Source of the DNA: Streptomyces sp. A1277
Lineage (GTDB): Bacteria > Actinomycetota > Actinomycetes > Streptomycetales > Streptomycetaceae
Assembly (NCBI RefSeq): GCF_004795015.1
Contig: NZ_SSBI01000016.1
Coordinates: 1-64,000, forward strand
Length of the DNA stretch: 64,000 bases
Reading direction: 5' to 3'
Below are positions 51,652 through 63,668 of this stretch, one piece after another; the stretch's first letter is position 1, and each line of letters begins with the position of its first letter. The notes below the pieces were generated by a model. That model had not been told where the DNA came from. It saw nothing but the letters and a program-made list of their open reading frames with translations, and ran no database searches. The translations under genes were made by a program, and so were the position numbers.

Positions 51652-52674
51652 TCAGGCCGCGGGCTTCGCCAGCCAGTCGTCGACGCCCGCCAGCAGCTCC
51701 GCGCGCACCGGCCCGGGCGCCGAGGAGCCCCGTACCGACTGGCGGGCCAGCTCGGCCAGCTCCTCGTCGGTGAAGGAGTGGTGGCGGCGCACCAGGTCGT
51801 ACTGCGCGGCCAGCCGGGAGCCGAAGAGCAGCGGGTCGTCGGCGCCGAGCGCCATCGGCACACCGGCGTCGAAGAGCGTGCGCAGGGGCACGTCGGCCGG
51901 CTTCTCGTAGACACCGAGCGCCACATTCGACGCCGGGCACACCTCGCAGGTCACCCCGCTCTCCGCCAGCCTTCGCAGCAGCCGGGGGTCCTCGGCGGCC
52001 CGCACGCCGTGCCCGACCCGGGAGGCGTCGAGGTCGTCCAGGCAGTCCCGGACGCTGGCCGGGCCCGACAGTTCGCCCCCGTGCGGGGCGGCCAGCAGAC
52101 CGCCCTCCCGGGCGATGGCGAAGGCCCGGTCGAAGTCACGGGCCATGCCGCGCCGCTCGTCGTTGGAGAGCCCGAAACCGACGACGCCCCGGTCCGCGTA
52201 CCGCACGGCGAGCCGCGCGAGGGTCCTGGCGTCCAGCGGGTGCTTCATCCGGTTCGCCGCGATCACCACGCGGATCGGCAGCCCGGTCGCGCGCGAGGCG
52301 CTGTCCACCGCGTCCAGGATGATCTCGATCGCCGGAATCAGCCCGCCGAGCAGGGGCGCGTACGAGGTGGGGTCGACCTGGATCTCCAGCCAGCCGGAAC
52401 CGTCCGCCACGTCCTCCTGGGCGGACTCGTGCACGAGACGCTGGATGTCCTCGGGGGTCCGCAGGCAGGACCGGGCGATGTCGTACAGCCGCTGGAAACG
52501 GAACCAGCCGCGCTCGTCCGTCGCACGCAGCTTGGGGGGCTCTCCTCCGGTCAGGGCCTCGGGCAGCCGAACGCCGTACTTGTCGGCGAGCTCCAGCAGC
52601 GTCGTGGGCCGCATCGACCCGGTGAAGTGCAGGTGCAGGTGGGCCTTGGGCAACAGACGTACATCACGCTCCAT
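51652..52674 (-). CDS. add: Adenosine deaminase family protein
   Basis: 340 residues from ATG 52674; an upstream in-frame ATG at 52779 is less likely. Zinc motif HLHLHFTGS (His14, His16), then APHGGE (His199, Glu202), VGHGVRA (His223) and LGADDPLLFG (Asp280/Asp281). It deaminates adenosine to inosine in purine salvage. Two motifs differ from the textbook enzyme: HLDGS is HFTGS, and SxNTDDP is LGADDP; both recur in actinobacterial homologues as far as I recall. Confidence 0.88.
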   Translation of the reverse strand: MERDVRLLPKAHLHLHFTGSMRPTTLLELADKYGVRLPEALTGGEPPKLRATDERGWFRFQRLYDIARSCLRTPEDIQRLVHESAQEDVADGSGWLEIQVDPTSYAPLLGGLIPAIEIILDAVDSASRATGLPIRVVIAANRMKHPLDARTLARLAVRYADRGVVGFGLSNDERRGMARDFDRAFAIAREGGLLAAPHGGELSGPASVRDCLDDLDASRVGHGVRAAEDPRLLRRLAESGVTCEVCPASNVALGVYEKPADVPLRTLFDAGVPMALGADDPLLFGSRLAAQYDLVRRHHSFTDEELAELARQSVRGSSAPGPVRAELLAGVDDWLAKPAA

Positions 52675-52795
52675 TCCAAGATCCTGCCGCACGGACGGGG
52701 CGTCGCGGTAGCCGCTTTCCCCATCGAGTTGCCCCTCGAACGCGAAAGCGACCCCCGGCCGGGGCCGGGGGTCGCTCACGGGATCGGGGCGGAGA

Positions 52796-54022
<1,227 letters not shown>

Positions 54023-54133
54023 GCCCCCATGCTCGCAGACCGTTTTCCGCGCCGGCACAGGGGTTTCAGGGACCGGACAGCACTCGGACAGCATCCGGAC
54101 ACGAAGAGGCGTGGAGCGGTCAGGAGCAGTCTG

Positions 54134-54163
54134 TTCGACGCCGGGCCGCCGAGCACGTACACT
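54134..54163 (+). promoter_or_regulatory. Possible promoter for tRNA-Trp/secE
   Basis: TTCGAC (54134-54139), an 18-bp spacer and TACACT (54158-54163). It lies about 80 bp before tRNA-Trp. Moderate match only; a second site closer to the tRNA cannot be excluded. Confidence 0.35.
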
Positions 54164-54246
54164 CACCTGTCGTTGGCCTTCACCAGCCGCACCGCTCCTG
54201 CATCCGGGGCAACCGGAGACATGCGGTAGGTTGGTGGAAACCACAA

Positions 54247-54319
54247 AGGGTCGTAGCTCAATTGGTAGAGCACTGGTCTCCAAAACCAGCGGTTGGGGGT
54301 TCAAGTCCCTCCGGCCCTG
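54247..54319 (+). tRNA. tRNA-Trp (CCA)
   Basis: 73-nt tRNA with anticodon CCA in CTCCAAA. Acceptor AGGGTCG pairs with CGGCCCT, discriminator G. Precedes secE as in mycobacteria and other actinobacteria. Confidence 0.96.
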
Positions 54320-54425
54320 CTACACACTCCTTCGCCAGGATGTGTGCGCATGTACGTACTTCACTGCACCGCCGTGCGGCTCCACCGGGCGCGGCACGGC
54401 CACGACCCGGAATCAGGTGAGAAGC

Positions 54426-54710
54426 GTGACGGACGCCGTGGGCTCCATCGACATGCCTGATGCCGAGGACGAAGTCCCCGAGTCGAAGAAGACCCGGAAG
54501 GGCGGCAAGCGCGGCAAGAAGGGCCCTCTGGGCCGTCTCGCGCTCTTCTACCGCCAGATCATCGCCGAGCTGCGCAAGGTCGTCTGGCCGACGCGCAACC
54601 AGCTGACGACGTACACCACCGTGGTGATCGTGTTCGTGGTCGTCATGATTGGTCTCGTAACCGTGATTGACTTGGGCTTCGCGCGGGTCATCAAGTACGT
54701 CTTCGGCTGA
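54426..54710 (+). CDS. secE: Preprotein translocase subunit SecE
   Basis: 94 residues from GTG 54426 with GGTGAGAAG upstream. The basic N-terminal region ([14 protein letters not shown]) is followed by the conserved [20 protein letters not shown] and one C-terminal membrane helix. SecE clamps SecY in the SecYEG channel. Transcribed with nusG. Confidence 0.96.
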   Translation: MTDAVGSIDMPDAEDEVPESKKTRKGGKRGKKGPLGRLALFYRQIIAELRKVVWPTRNQLTTYTTVVIVFVVVMIGLVTVIDLGFARVIKYVFG

Positions 54711-54720
54711 TCCACGCGGA

Positions 54721-54739
54721 GGGCGCCTCATGGGCGCCC
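54721..54739 (+). terminator. Small hairpin between secE and nusG
   Basis: GGGCGCC (54721-54727) / GGCGCCC (54733-54739) with a 5-nt loop followed by CTTTCGC. Likely a weak attenuator. Confidence 0.4.
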
Positions 54740-54784
54740 CTTTCGCATGTTCCACCCATTTGTATCCAGGAAGAAGCAGCCACC

Positions 54785-55657
54785 GTGTCTGACCCGAACC
54801 TGAACGACGCCGTCGAGCCGACCGCGGGCGCCGTCGAGTCCGCCGAGGACGAGCTCGACATCGTCGAGGCGGCGGACGCCGAGGAGCCGGAGCAGGCCGA
54901 AGCTGCCGACGAGGCCCCCGAGGCCGGTGCCGCCGACGAGGCCCCCGAGGACGACGCCGAGGAGACCGCGGACGCGGACGCCGAGGAGACCGCGGACGCC
55001 GACGCCGCCGTCGAGGAGGAGGCCGAGCCGGCCGAGCCCGTCGACCCGGTCACCGCCCTGCGCGAGGAGCTCCGCGGCCTGCCGGGCGAGTGGTACGTCA
55101 TCCACACGTACGCCGGTTACGAGAAGCGTGTGAAGGCCAACCTGGAGCAGCGCGCCGTCTCGCTGAACGTGGAGGAGTTCATCTATCAGGCCGAGGTGCC
55201 TGAGGAGGAAATCGTCCAGATCAAGAACGGCGAGCGCAAGAACGTCCGCCAGAACAAGCTCCCGGGCTACGTCCTGGTGCGCATGGACCTGACGAACGAG
55301 TCCTGGGGCGTCGTCCGCAACACCCCCGGCGTCACCGGCTTCGTGGGCAACGCCTACGACCCGTACCCGCTGACCCTGGACGAGATCGTCAAGATGCTCG
55401 CCCCGGAGGCCGAGGAGAAGGCCGCCCGCGAGGCCGCCGAGGCCGAGGGCAAGCCGGCTCCGTCCCGCAAGGTCGAGGTCCAGGTCCTGGACTTCGAGGT
55501 GGGCGACTCGGTCACCGTCACCGACGGCCCGTTCGCGACGCTGCAGGCGACGATCAACGAGATCAACGCCGACTCGAAGAAGGTCAAGGGCCTCGTCGAG
55601 ATCTTCGGTCGCGAGACCCCGGTCGAGCTCAGCTTCGACCAGATCCAGAAGAACTAG
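54785..55657 (+). CDS. nusG: Transcription termination/antitermination protein NusG
   Basis: 290 residues from GTG 54785. Residues 1-90 are an acidic Ala/Glu/Asp extension with internal repeats (EETADAD, DEAPE), typical of Streptomyces. The NGN domain begins at [20 protein letters not shown], and the KOW domain is [20 protein letters not shown]. It binds RNA polymerase and ribosomes to couple transcription and translation. Terminator follows at 55693. Confidence 0.97.
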   Translation: MSDPNLNDAVEPTAGAVESAEDELDIVEAADAEEPEQAEAADEAPEAGAADEAPEDDAEETADADAEETADADAAVEEEAEPAEPVDPVTALREELRGLPGEWYVIHTYAGYEKRVKANLEQRAVSLNVEEFIYQAEVPEEEIVQIKNGERKNVRQNKLPGYVLVRMDLTNESWGVVRNTPGVTGFVGNAYDPYPLTLDEIVKMLAPEAEEKAAREAAEAEGKPAPSRKVEVQVLDFEVGDSVTVTDGPFATLQATINEINADSKKVKGLVEIFGRETPVELSFDQIQKN

Positions 55658-55692
55658 CGGTTATCCGCCAGCTTCTGGACACATGCCTACCG

Positions 55693-55731
55693 AGCAGGTC
55701 AGACCGGCTGTCACAGCGGGTCTGACCTGCT
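55693..55731 (+). terminator. Intrinsic terminator after nusG
   Basis: Perfect 13-bp stem AGCAGGTCAGACC (55693-55705) / GGTCTGACCTGCT (55719-55731) followed by TGGTTTTTGG, a genuine U-tract, rare in this GC-rich genome. Confidence 0.88.
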
Positions 55732-55834
55732 TGGTTTTTGGTCGCGCAGCTATACCCGTTATCGTTGTGCGGTATGCCTGCATCCGGATGACCGGATGAC
55801 GGCGAAAACTCTCACTAGGACCCGGAGAGAGCAC

Positions 55835-56269
55835 ATGCCTCCCAAGAAGAAGAAGGTCACGGGGCTTATCAAGCTCCAGATCAACGCCGGTGCGGCCAAC
55901 CCGGCCCCGCCGGTCGGCCCCGCGCTGGGCCAGCACGGCGTCAACATCATGGAGTTCTGCAAGGCCTACAACGCAGCGACCGAGTCGCAGCGTGGCATGG
56001 TCGTGCCGGTGGAGATCACGGTCTACGAGGACCGCTCCTTCACCTTCATCACCAAGACTCCGCCGGCCGCCAAGCTGATCCTCAAGGCCGCGGGTGTGGA
56101 CAAGGGCTCCGGCGAGCCGCACAAGACCAAGGTCGCCAAGCTGACGGCCGACCAGGTCCGCGAGATCGCCACGACGAAGCTCCCCGACCTGAACGCCAAT
56201 GACCTCGACGCCGCGTCGAAGATCATCGCCGGCACCGCCCGTTCCATGGGCATCACGGTCGAAGGCTGA
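55835..56269 (+). CDS. rplK: 50S ribosomal protein L11
   Basis: 144 residues from ATG 55835 with GGAGAG upstream. Full L11: [42 protein letters not shown] and the C-terminal RNA-binding domain with [18 protein letters not shown]. It binds 23S rRNA at the GTPase centre and is part of the thiostrepton target. Start of the rplK-rplA operon, 80 bp before rplA. Confidence 0.98.
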
Positions 56270-56349
56270 TTCAGCCCCACCCCCTCAGTGGTAGGACCAA
56301 GCGCTGGTCCGCACCACGACTCCACACTCTGAAACCATCAGGAGTAGAA

Positions 56350-57072
56350 GTGAAGCGCAGCAAGAACCTCCGCGCTGCGGACGCCAAGATCGACCGGGAG
56401 CGCCTGTACGCCCCGCTCGAGGCCGTCCGTCTCGCCAAGGAGACCGCCTCCACGAAGTTCGACGGCACCGTCGAGGTCGCCTTCCGCCTGGGTGTCGACC
56501 CGCGCAAGGCCGACCAGATGGTCCGCGGCACCGTGAACCTCCCGCACGGCACCGGCAAGACCGCCCGGGTCCTGGTCTTCGCGACCGGTGACCGTGCTGC
56601 GGCCGCGGAAGCCGCCGGAGCCGACATCGTCGGCTCGGACGAGCTCATCGACGAGGTGGCGAAGGGCCGTCTGGACTTCGACGCCGTCGTCGCGACCCCG
56701 GACCTCATGGGCAAGGTCGGCCGTCTCGGCCGCGTGCTCGGTCCGCGTGGTCTGATGCCGAACCCGAAGACCGGCACCGTCACCCCCGACGTCGTGAAGG
56801 CTGTCAACGACATCAAGGGCGGCAAGATCGAGTTCCGCGTCGACAAGCACTCGAACCTGCACTTCATCATCGGCAAGGTCTCCTTCGACGAGACCAAGCT
56901 GGTGGAGAACTACGCAGCGGCGCTGGAAGAGGTCCTCCGTCTGAAGCCGTCCGCCGCCAAGGGCCGCTACATCAAGAAGGCCGCCCTGGCGACCACGATG
57001 GGCCCCGGCATCCCGCTGGACTCCAACCGCACCCGTAACCTCCTCGTCGAGGAGGACCCGGCCGCCGTCTGA
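56350..57072 (+). CDS. rplA: 50S ribosomal protein L1
   Basis: 240 residues from GTG 56350, preceded by AGGAGTAGAA. L1 signature is [25 protein letters not shown]1 binds 23S rRNA at the E-site stalk and in many bacteria represses its own operon. Terminator follows at 57113. Confidence 0.98.
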   Translation: MKRSKNLRAADAKIDRERLYAPLEAVRLAKETASTKFDGTVEVAFRLGVDPRKADQMVRGTVNLPHGTGKTARVLVFATGDRAAAAEAAGADIVGSDELIDEVAKGRLDFDAVVATPDLMGKVGRLGRVLGPRGLMPNPKTGTVTPDVVKAVNDIKGGKIEFRVDKHSNLHFIIGKVSFDETKLVENYAAALEEVLRLKPSAAKGRYIKKAALATTMGPGIPLDSNRTRNLLVEEDPAAV

Positions 57073-57112
57073 GCCCTCGCGCTCGTACGACCGCCGCGTC
57101 ACGTGTGACATG

Positions 57113-57151
57113 GGACGGGCCCCGCAACCTTTCGAGGTGCGGGGCCCGTCC
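57113..57151 (+). terminator. Terminator after rplA
   Basis: Perfect 14-bp stem GGACGGGCCCCGCA (57113-57126) / TGCGGGGCCCGTCC (57138-57151), 11-nt loop, 40 bp after the stop, followed by TCATTCG. Confidence 0.85.
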
Positions 57152-57231
57152 TCATTCGTACGTGGACATGGCTGTCGGTGCCCTGCGTTGGCGTGGGGTC
57201 ACCGAGAGCCGAACGAGGGGTGGAATCGCAG

Positions 57232-58143
57232 ATGGAGAGCAATACCGTGCGGCGCGTGGGGTTGTCCGTGGCCGTGGTGGCGGCGCTGACGTCGGTCGCG
57301 GCCTGCGGCGGATCGGACGACGGGGGCAAGGCCGGGAGCGGCAGCAAGGCCGGCTCCGTGGCGAAGGCGAACCCGGTCGCCGCGCTGATCGCCGTGCAGA
57401 AGAAGACCGGCCAGGCGCACTCGGCCCGGATCGAGGGCGACACCACCATGAGCAGCACGGTGTCCATGAAGCAGTCCGGCGTCATGGACTGGTCCGACGG
57501 GATCACCGGCTCCATGAAGATCACGAATACCAGTTCCGATGCGGACATCATAAAGAAGATCGGCGGCGGCGACACGATGGAGGCCCGCTACTTCAAGGAC
57601 GGGTACATGGTGGACATGGGTGAGGCCATGTCCCAGCAGACCGGCGGCAAGCGCTGGATCAGCTACAGCTACGACGACCTCGCCCAGCTGGGCGGCGCCT
57701 CCGGGGCGGCGCTGAAGGAACAGATGCAGAACACCACCCCGGACCAGGGGGTGAAGTCGCTGCTGGCCTCCGGCGACGTGAAGAAGGTCGGCCAGGAGGA
57801 CGTTCGCGGCGTCTCGGCCACGCACTACTCGGGCACGGTGGACGTCGCCGACCTGACCGCCGAGAACGGCCACCTCGACGCCGACGAGCTGGCCGCCCTC
57901 AAGAAGCAGCTGGCCGATTCCGGGATCACCACGGAGACCGTCGACATCTGGGTCGACGACAACGACCTGCTGGTGAAGAAGACCGAGCGCGGCGCGATGA
58001 AGACCGGCGAGCTGAACTCGACGGTGTTCTACAGCGACTACGGCACCAAGGTCTCGGTCGAGCGCCCGCCGGCCGACCAGACCGTCGACTTCGCCGAGCT
58101 GATGAAGCAGCAGCAGGGGGCCTCCTCGGGAGCGGCCTCGTAA
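57232..58143 (+). CDS. LppX/LprG-like secreted lipoprotein
   Basis: 303 residues from ATG 57232. Signal peptide with basic start (NTVRRVG) and lipobox SVAAC, acylated Cys25. The mature part begins with a Gly/Ser/Lys linker and has repeated beta-strand blocks (IEGDTTMSSTVSMKQSGVMD, ATHYSGTVDVADLTAENG, TVDIWVDDNDLLVKK), as in LppX_LprAFG-type lipid or antibiotic-binding lipoproteins. It resembles the LolA-like protein at 6418 in general design. Inserted between rplA and rplJ; it has its own terminator before it. Confidence 0.85.
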   Translation: MESNTVRRVGLSVAVVAALTSVAACGGSDDGGKAGSGSKAGSVAKANPVAALIAVQKKTGQAHSARIEGDTTMSSTVSMKQSGVMDWSDGITGSMKITNTSSDADIIKKIGGGDTMEARYFKDGYMVDMGEAMSQQTGGKRWISYSYDDLAQLGGASGAALKEQMQNTTPDQGVKSLLASGDVKKVGQEDVRGVSATHYSGTVDVADLTAENGHLDADELAALKKQLADSGITTETVDIWVDDNDLLVKKTERGAMKTGELNSTVFYSDYGTKVSVERPPADQTVDFAELMKQQQGASSGAAS

Positions 58144-58437
58144 CCTGGTTCCGGCGGGTTCAAACCTCCCCGGCCCACCCGAAGCGGGACGGATTTGCCC
58201 GGCGCGACCCCGGTCGCGTACTCTTTCGCAGAAGCCAAAGACCGCTGGTCGTTGACTTGAATCCGTGACGGATTCGAGCAACCGAAGGCTCCGTTGATGC
58301 GGACGACCTGCGCAGGTGACTGTGGATAGCTCCCGGACTTCGTTTCGGTCGAGCTACGCCCTGGCGCCTGCGCCGGGGCGTTTCGTCTTTCCGGGCCCTT
58401 TTGAGCGGTCCTCATCACCCGGAAGGAGGCCGACGCT
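58144..58437 (+). promoter_or_regulatory. rplJ leader (L10 leader) with attenuator-like hairpin
   Basis: The 294 bp before rplJ hold no gene. TACTCT at 58219-58224 is a likely -10. A 12-bp hairpin ACGCCCTGGCGC / GCGCCGGGGCGT (58356-58367 / 58370-58381, one T-G pair) is followed by TTCGTCTTT, like a transcription attenuator. The position is that of the L10 leader RNA, to which L10-L12 binds for autoregulation; I have not aligned it to the family model. Confidence 0.6.
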
Positions 58438-58995
58438 ATGGCAAGGCCCGACAAGGCTGCAGCGGTAGCCGAGCTCGCGGACCAGTTCCGCAGCTCGAGC
58501 GCCGCCGTGCTGACCGAGTACCGGGGTCTCACCGTGGCACAGCTCAAGCAGCTGCGCCGTTCGCTCGGTGAGAACGCCCAGTACGCCGTGGTGAAGAACA
58601 CGCTGACCAAGATTGCGGCCAACGAGGCCGGGATCGACACGCTGGACGACCTGTTCGCAGGCCCGACGGCGGTTGCCTTCGTCACCGGTGACCCGGTGGA
58701 GTCGGCGAAGGGTCTTCGTGACTTCGCCAAGGACAACCCCAACCTCATCATCAAGGGCGGTGTCCTTGACGGTAAGGCGCTGTCCGCCGATGAGATCAAG
58801 CAGCTCGCGGACCTCGAGTCCCGCGAGGTTCTGCTCGCCAAGCTGGCCGGTGCCATGAAGGGCAAGCAGACTCAGGCTGCGCAGCTCTTCCAGGCGCTGC
58901 CGTCGAAGTTCGTCCGCACCGCGGAAGCGCTTCGCGTCAAGCTGGAGGAGCAGGGCGGTGCCGGTACGCCGGCTCCCGCCGAGGCCGCCGAGTAA
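58438..58995 (+). CDS. rplJ: 50S ribosomal protein L10
   Basis: 185 residues from ATG 58438 with GGAAGGAGG. L10 sequence: [35 protein letters not shown] and the C-terminal helix that carries L7/L12 dimers. Forms the ribosomal stalk base. Followed 84 bp later by rplL. Confidence 0.98.
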   Translation: MARPDKAAAVAELADQFRSSSAAVLTEYRGLTVAQLKQLRRSLGENAQYAVVKNTLTKIAANEAGIDTLDDLFAGPTAVAFVTGDPVESAKGLRDFAKDNPNLIIKGGVLDGKALSADEIKQLADLESREVLLAKLAGAMKGKQTQAAQLFQALPSKFVRTAEALRVKLEEQGGAGTPAPAEAAE

Positions 58996-59079
58996 TTTCG
59001 CTCAGCGGTCCAGCGGGCCCCACGTACGCCCGCCGACATATACATCCGGCACCTGCCGAATAGTGGAAGGACGCCTGTC

Positions 59080-59463
59080 ATGGCGAAGCTCAGCCAGGAA
59101 GACCTGCTCGCCCAGTTCGAGGAGCTCACCCTCATCGAGCTCTCCGAGTTCGTGAAGGCATTCGAGGAGAAGTTCGACGTCACCGCCGCCGCGGCCGTCG
59201 CCGTCGCGGGCCCCGGCCAGGCCGGCCCGGCCGCCCCGGTCGAGGAGGAGAAGGACGAGTTCGACGTCATCCTCACCGCCGCCGGTGACAAGAAGATCCA
59301 GGTCATCAAGGTCGTGCGCGAGCTGACCTCCCTCGGCCTGAAGGAGGCCAAGGACCTCGTCGACGGCGCCCCGAAGCCCGTCCTCGAGAAGGTCGCCAAG
59401 GACGCCGCTGACAAGGCCGCCGAGTCCCTCAAGGGCGCCGGCGCCTCCGTCGAGGTCAAGTGA
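59080..59463 (+). CDS. rplL: 50S ribosomal protein L7/L12
   Basis: 127 residues from ATG 59080 with GGAAGG upstream. N-terminal dimerisation helices ([20 protein letters not shown]), a short Ala/Pro/Gly hinge, then the globular domain [20 protein letters not shown] and [14 protein letters not shown]. Stalk protein recruiting translation GTPases. Confidence 0.98.
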   Translation: MAKLSQEDLLAQFEELTLIELSEFVKAFEEKFDVTAAAAVAVAGPGQAGPAAPVEEEKDEFDVILTAAGDKKIQVIKVVRELTSLGLKEAKDLVDGAPKPVLEKVAKDAADKAAESLKGAGASVEVK

Positions 59464-59521
59464 CCCTGCGAGTCCTCTGACTCCTCAGGACCACCGTGCC
59501 GCGAGGCGCGGAGTCACATCG

Positions 59522-59557
59522 CGAAAGGCGATCACCCATCCGGGTGGTCGCCTTTCG
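59522..59557 (+). terminator. Terminator after rplL
   Basis: CGAAAGGCGATCACCC (59522-59537) pairs with GGGTGGTCGCCTTTCG (59542-59557), 15 of 16 positions canonical plus one T-G, with a 4-nt loop. Confidence 0.85.
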
Positions 59558-60058
59558 GCGTATCCGCGGCGGGTGCCTTGCCCTTCCCGCGTTGACGAGT
59601 ATGGTGATCTTCGCCGTGCGCCTCTCGCGGGGGTACGCGAGCTCCGCCGAGGGGCGGCGTCCGCGGGCCTCGGAGGCCGGCCGGGCCGAGGGGGCCTTGA
59701 CGAACCGCACGAGGCGCGCAATTCTCAAGGCGCGTCGCCGAATCGATCCGGATCCGAGGCATGGATCGATGGTGAAGCGGGCAGTAAAGAAGAGCGCACC
59801 TCGCGCAGGGCTAGACATAGGTGTTGAGAACAGCTGTTGAGGCAACGTGGGTCTCTGAAAACCCCGACTGGACATCAGTGTGCCACTTGGCTACACTGAC
59901 CCTTTGCGCTGCCTGTTAGCTGCCTCCTGCCCGTCACCAGGGGCATACCCATCTTGTGCACCGTGGACCGAGCATCCCTGAACTGGGATATATGTCCACA
60001 TGTCCAGTTTGGGACCGGTACGCGCGTAGTGAGTCCGAGCCCTCGGAAGGACCCCCTC
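59558..60058 (+). other. rplL-rpoB intergenic region, no gene
   Basis: About 500 bp without a convincing gene. Short frames here lack ribosome sites and family matches. It contains the probable rpoB promoter at 59869-59897 and a leader of about 155 nt. A second transcript boundary upstream cannot be ruled out. Nothing else is seen. Confidence 0.6.
59869..59897 (+). promoter_or_regulatory. Probable rpoB promoter
   Basis: TGGACA (59869-59874), a 17-bp spacer and TACACT (59892-59897) form a good vegetative promoter, giving a 5' leader of roughly 155 nt before rpoB. Confidence 0.6.
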
Positions 60059-63000
60059 TTGGCCGCCTCGCGCAACGCCTCGACCGCGAATACGAACAAC
60101 GGCGCCAGCACCGCCCCGCTGCGCATCTCTTTTGCAAAGATCAAGGAGCCCCTCGAGGTTCCGAACCTCCTCGCGCTGCAGACCGAGAGCTTTGACTGGC
60201 TCCTCGGCAATGCCGCCTGGAAGGCTCGCGTCGAGGCTGCTCTGGACAGTGGACAAGACGTCCCCACCAAGTCCGGCCTGGAGGAGATCTTCGAGGAGAT
60301 CTCACCGATCGAGGACTTCTCCGGGTCGATGTCGCTTACGTTCCGCGACCACCGCTTCGAGCCCCCGAAGAACTCGATCGACGAGTGCAAGGAGCGCGAC
60401 TTCACGTTCGCCGCCCCGCTCTTCGTCACGGCCGAGTTCACCAACAACGAGACCGGCGAGATCAAGTCCCAGACGGTCTTCATGGGCGACTTCCCGCTCA
60501 TGACCAACAAGGGCACCTTCGTCATCAACGGCACCGAGCGTGTCGTCGTGTCGCAGCTGGTCCGCTCGCCGGGTGTCTACTTCGACTCCTCGATCGACAA
60601 GACGTCCGACAAGGACATCTTCTCCGCCAAGATCATCCCCTCCCGGGGTGCCTGGCTGGAGATGGAGATCGACAAGCGCGACATGGTCGGTGTCCGCATC
60701 GACCGCAAGCGCAAGCAGTCCGTCACCGTCCTCCTGAAGGCTCTCGGCTGGAGCACCGAGCAGATCCTCGAGGAGTTCGGCGAGTACGAGTCCATGCGCG
60801 CCACCCTGGAGAAGGACCACACCCAGGGCCAGGACGACGCGCTGCTCGACATCTACCGCAAGCTCCGCCCGGGCGAGCCGCCCACCCGCGAGGCCGCTCA
60901 GACGCTGCTCGAGAACCTCTACTTCAACCCGAAGCGCTACGACCTCGCGAAGGTCGGCCGCTACAAGGTGAACAAGAAGCTCGGCGCCGACGAGCCGCTG
61001 GACGCCGGCGTGCTCACCACCGACGACGTCATCGCGACCATCAAGTACCTGGTCAAGCTGCACGCCGGTGAGACCGAGACGGTGGGCGAGTCCGGCCGTT
61101 CGATCGTCGTCGAGACCGACGACATCGACCACTTCGGCAACCGCCGCCTGCGCAACGTCGGCGAGCTCATCCAGAACCAGGTCCGTACGGGTCTGGCCCG
61201 CATGGAGCGCGTCGTGCGCGAGCGCATGACGACCCAGGACGTCGAGGCGATCACGCCGCAGACCCTGATCAACATCCGGCCGGTCGTCGCCTCCATCAAG
61301 GAGTTCTTCGGCACCAGCCAGCTGTCGCAGTTCATGGACCAGAACAACCCGCTGTCGGGTCTCACCCACAAGCGCCGTCTGTCGGCGCTCGGTCCGGGTG
61401 GTCTCTCCCGTGAGCGGGCCGGCTTCGAGGTCCGCGACGTGCACCCGTCCCACTACGGACGCATGTGCCCGATCGAGACCCCCGAAGGCCCGAACATCGG
61501 TCTGATCGGTTCGCTGGCCTCGTACGGTCGCGTCAACGCGTTCGGCTTCATCGAGACGCCGTACCGCAAGGTCGTCGACGGCCAGGTCACCGACGAGGTC
61601 GACTACATCACGGCCGACGAGGAAGACCGTTTCGTCATCGCCCAGGCGAACGCGACGCTCTCCGACGAGCTGCGCTTCACCGAGCCCCGCGTCCTGGTCC
61701 GCCGCCGCGGCGGTGAGGTCGACTACGTGCCCGGCACCGAGGTCGACTACATGGACGTCTCGCCGCGCCAGATGGTGTCCGTCGCCACCGCGATGATCCC
61801 GTTCCTGGAGCACGACGACGCCAACCGTGCCCTCATGGGCGCGAACATGATGCGCCAGGCCGTGCCCCTCATCAAGTCCGAGGCCCCGCTCGTGGGCACC
61901 GGCATGGAGTACCGCTGCGCCACCGACGCCGGTGACGTGCTGAAGGCCGAGAAGGACGGTGTGGTCCAGGAGGTCTCCGCGGACTACATCACCGTGACCA
62001 ACGACGACGGCACGTACACCACGTACCGCATCGCCAAGTTCATGCGCTCCAACCAGGGCACCTCGGTCAACCAGAAGGTCGTCGTCTCCGAGGGCGACCG
62101 GGTCATCGAGGGCCAGGTGCTCGCCGACGGTCCGGCCACCGAGAACGGTGAGATGGCGCTCGGCAAGAACCTGCTCGTGGCGTTCATGCCGTGGGAGGGT
62201 CACAACTACGAGGACGCGATCATCCTGTCGCAGCGCCTCGTGCAGGACGACGTCCTCTCCTCGATCCACATCGAGGAGCACGAGGTCGACGCCCGTGACA
62301 CCAAGCTCGGCCCCGAGGAGATCACCCGGGACATCCCGAACGTCTCCGAGGAGGTCCTCGCCGACCTCGACGAGCGCGGCATCATCCGTATCGGTGCCGA
62401 GGTCGTCGCCGGCGACATCCTCGTCGGCAAGGTCACGCCCAAGGGTGAGACCGAGCTGACCCCCGAGGAGCGCCTGCTCCGCGCGATCTTCGGTGAGAAG
62501 GCGCGCGAGGTGCGCGACACCTCGCTGAAGGTGCCGCACGGTGAGATCGGCAAGGTCATCGGCGTCCGCGTCTTCGACCGCGAAGAGGGCGACGAGCTGC
62601 CGCCGGGCGTGAACCAGCTGGTCCGCGTCTACGTCGCGCAGAAGCGCAAGATCACCGACGGTGACAAGCTCGCCGGCCGTCACGGCAACAAGGGCGTCAT
62701 CTCGAAGATCCTCCCGATCGAGGACATGCCGTTCCTGGAGGACGGCACCCCGGTCGACATCATCCTCAACCCGCTGGGCGTCCCGTCCCGAATGAACCCG
62801 GGACAGGTCCTGGAGATCCACCTCGGCTGGCTCGCCAGCCGCGGCTGGGACGTCTCCGGCCTCGGTGACGAGTGGGCCAAGCGCCTGCAGGCCATCGGCG
62901 CCGACCAGGTCGCCCCGGGCACCAACGTCGCCACGCCCGTCTTCGACGGTGCGCGCGAGGACGAGATCTCCGGTCTCTTCGAGGCCACGATCCCCAACCG

Positions 63001-63544
63001 CGACGGCGACCGCCTGGTGCAGCCCTCCGGCAAGGCCAAGCTGTTCGACGGCCGCTCCGGCGAGCCATTCCCGGACCCGGTCTCGGTCGGGTTCATGTAC
63101 ATCCTCAAGCTGCACCACCTGGTCGACGACAAGCTCCACGCCCGCTCGACCGGCCCGTACTCCATGATCACGCAGCAGCCGCTGGGTGGTAAGGCGCAGT
63201 TCGGTGGGCAGCGATTCGGCGAGATGGAGGTGTGGGCCCTTGAGGCTTACGGCGCCGCATACGCCCTCCAGGAACTGCTGACGATCAAGTCCGACGACGT
63301 CACCGGCCGCGTGAAGGTCTACGAGGCGATCGTCAAGGGCGAGAACATCCCCGAGCCGGGCATTCCCGAGTCCTTCAAGGTGCTCATCAAGGAAATGCAG
63401 TCGCTCTGCCTCAACGTGGAGGTGCTGTCCTCGGACGGCATGTCCATCGAGATGCGCGACACGGACGAGGACGTCTTCCGCGCGGCGGAGGAGCTCGGTA
63501 TCGACCTGTCCCGGCGCGAGCCGAGCAGCGTCGAAGAGGTCTGA
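60059..63544 (+). CDS. rpoB: DNA-directed RNA polymerase subunit beta
   Basis: 1161 residues from a TTG at 60059, the standard Streptomyces start and length; GGAAGGA is 7 nt upstream. The rifampicin region reads [20 protein letters not shown] at about 420-439, with wild-type Asp427, Ser433, His437 and Ser442, so a sensitive allele is predicted. [20 protein letters not shown] and the C-terminal [19 protein letters not shown] complete the active-site and clamp parts. Essential transcription enzyme subunit, followed by rpoC. Confidence 0.99.
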   Translation: MAASRNASTANTNNGASTAPLRISFAKIKEPLEVPNLLALQTESFDWLLGNAAWKARVEAALDSGQDVPTKSGLEEIFEEISPIEDFSGSMSLTFRDHRFEPPKNSIDECKERDFTFAAPLFVTAEFTNNETGEIKSQTVFMGDFPLMTNKGTFVINGTERVVVSQLVRSPGVYFDSSIDKTSDKDIFSAKIIPSRGAWLEMEIDKRDMVGVRIDRKRKQSVTVLLKALGWSTEQILEEFGEYESMRATLEKDHTQGQDDALLDIYRKLRPGEPPTREAAQTLLENLYFNPKRYDLAKVGRYKVNKKLGADEPLDAGVLTTDDVIATIKYLVKLHAGETETVGESGRSIVVETDDIDHFGNRRLRNVGELIQNQVRTGLARMERVVRERMTTQDVEAITPQTLINIRPVVASIKEFFGTSQLSQFMDQNNPLSGLTHKRRLSALGPGGLSRERAGFEVRDVHPSHYGRMCPIETPEGPNIGLIGSLASYGRVNAFGFIETPYRKVVDGQVTDEVDYITADEEDRFVIAQANATLSDELRFTEPRVLVRRRGGEVDYVPGTEVDYMDVSPRQMVSVATAMIPFLEHDDANRALMGANMMRQAVPLIKSEAPLVGTGMEYRCATDAGDVLKAEKDGVVQEVSADYITVTNDDGTYTTYRIAKFMRSNQGTSVNQKVVVSEGDRVIEGQVLADGPATENGEMALGKNLLVAFMPWEGHNYEDAIILSQRLVQDDVLSSIHIEEHEVDARDTKLGPEEITRDIPNVSEEVLADLDERGIIRIGAEVVAGDILVGKVTPKGETELTPEERLLRAIFGEKAREVRDTSLKVPHGEIGKVIGVRVFDREEGDELPPGVNQLVRVYVAQKRKITDGDKLAGRHGNKGVISKILPIEDMPFLEDGTPVDIILNPLGVPSRMNPGQVLEIHLGWLASRGWDVSGLGDEWAKRLQAIGADQVAPGTNVATPVFDGAREDEISGLFEATIPNRDGDRLVQPSGKAKLFDGRSGEPFPDPVSVGFMYILKLHHLVDDKLHARSTGPYSMITQQPLGGKAQFGGQRFGEMEVWALEAYGAAYALQELLTIKSDDVTGRVKVYEAIVKGENIPEPGIPESFKVLIKEMQSLCLNVEVLSSDGMSIEMRDTDEDVFRAAEELGIDLSRREPSSVEEV

Positions 63545-63551
63545 CGGGTTG

Positions 63552-63580
63552 GCCGGCCGGATCTCCGTGATCCGGCCGGC
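63552..63580 (+). terminator. Hairpin between rpoB and rpoC
   Basis: Perfect 12-bp stem GCCGGCCGGATC (63552-63563) / GATCCGGCCGGC (63569-63580) with a 5-nt loop, 7 bp after the rpoB stop. No U-tract, so read-through to rpoC is expected; it may set the ratio of the two subunits or be a processing site. Confidence 0.55.
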
Positions 63581-63668
63581 TCTCCCCGGACCCGTTCAGA
63601 CCATTGCTGAAGTGCCCCGATTTCTCGCTTTCACGCGAGGGGGCTCGAACCCCCGAAAGAGGGATTGA

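Noticed and set aside
59496..59840. Small gene between rplL and rpoB
   Set aside because: Overlaps the rplL terminator, has no ribosome site, and its sequence is Arg-rich noise.
60302..63139. 945-codon minus-strand frame
   Set aside because: Antisense to rpoB; Leu/Asp/Val-rich mirror of the rpoB codon pattern.
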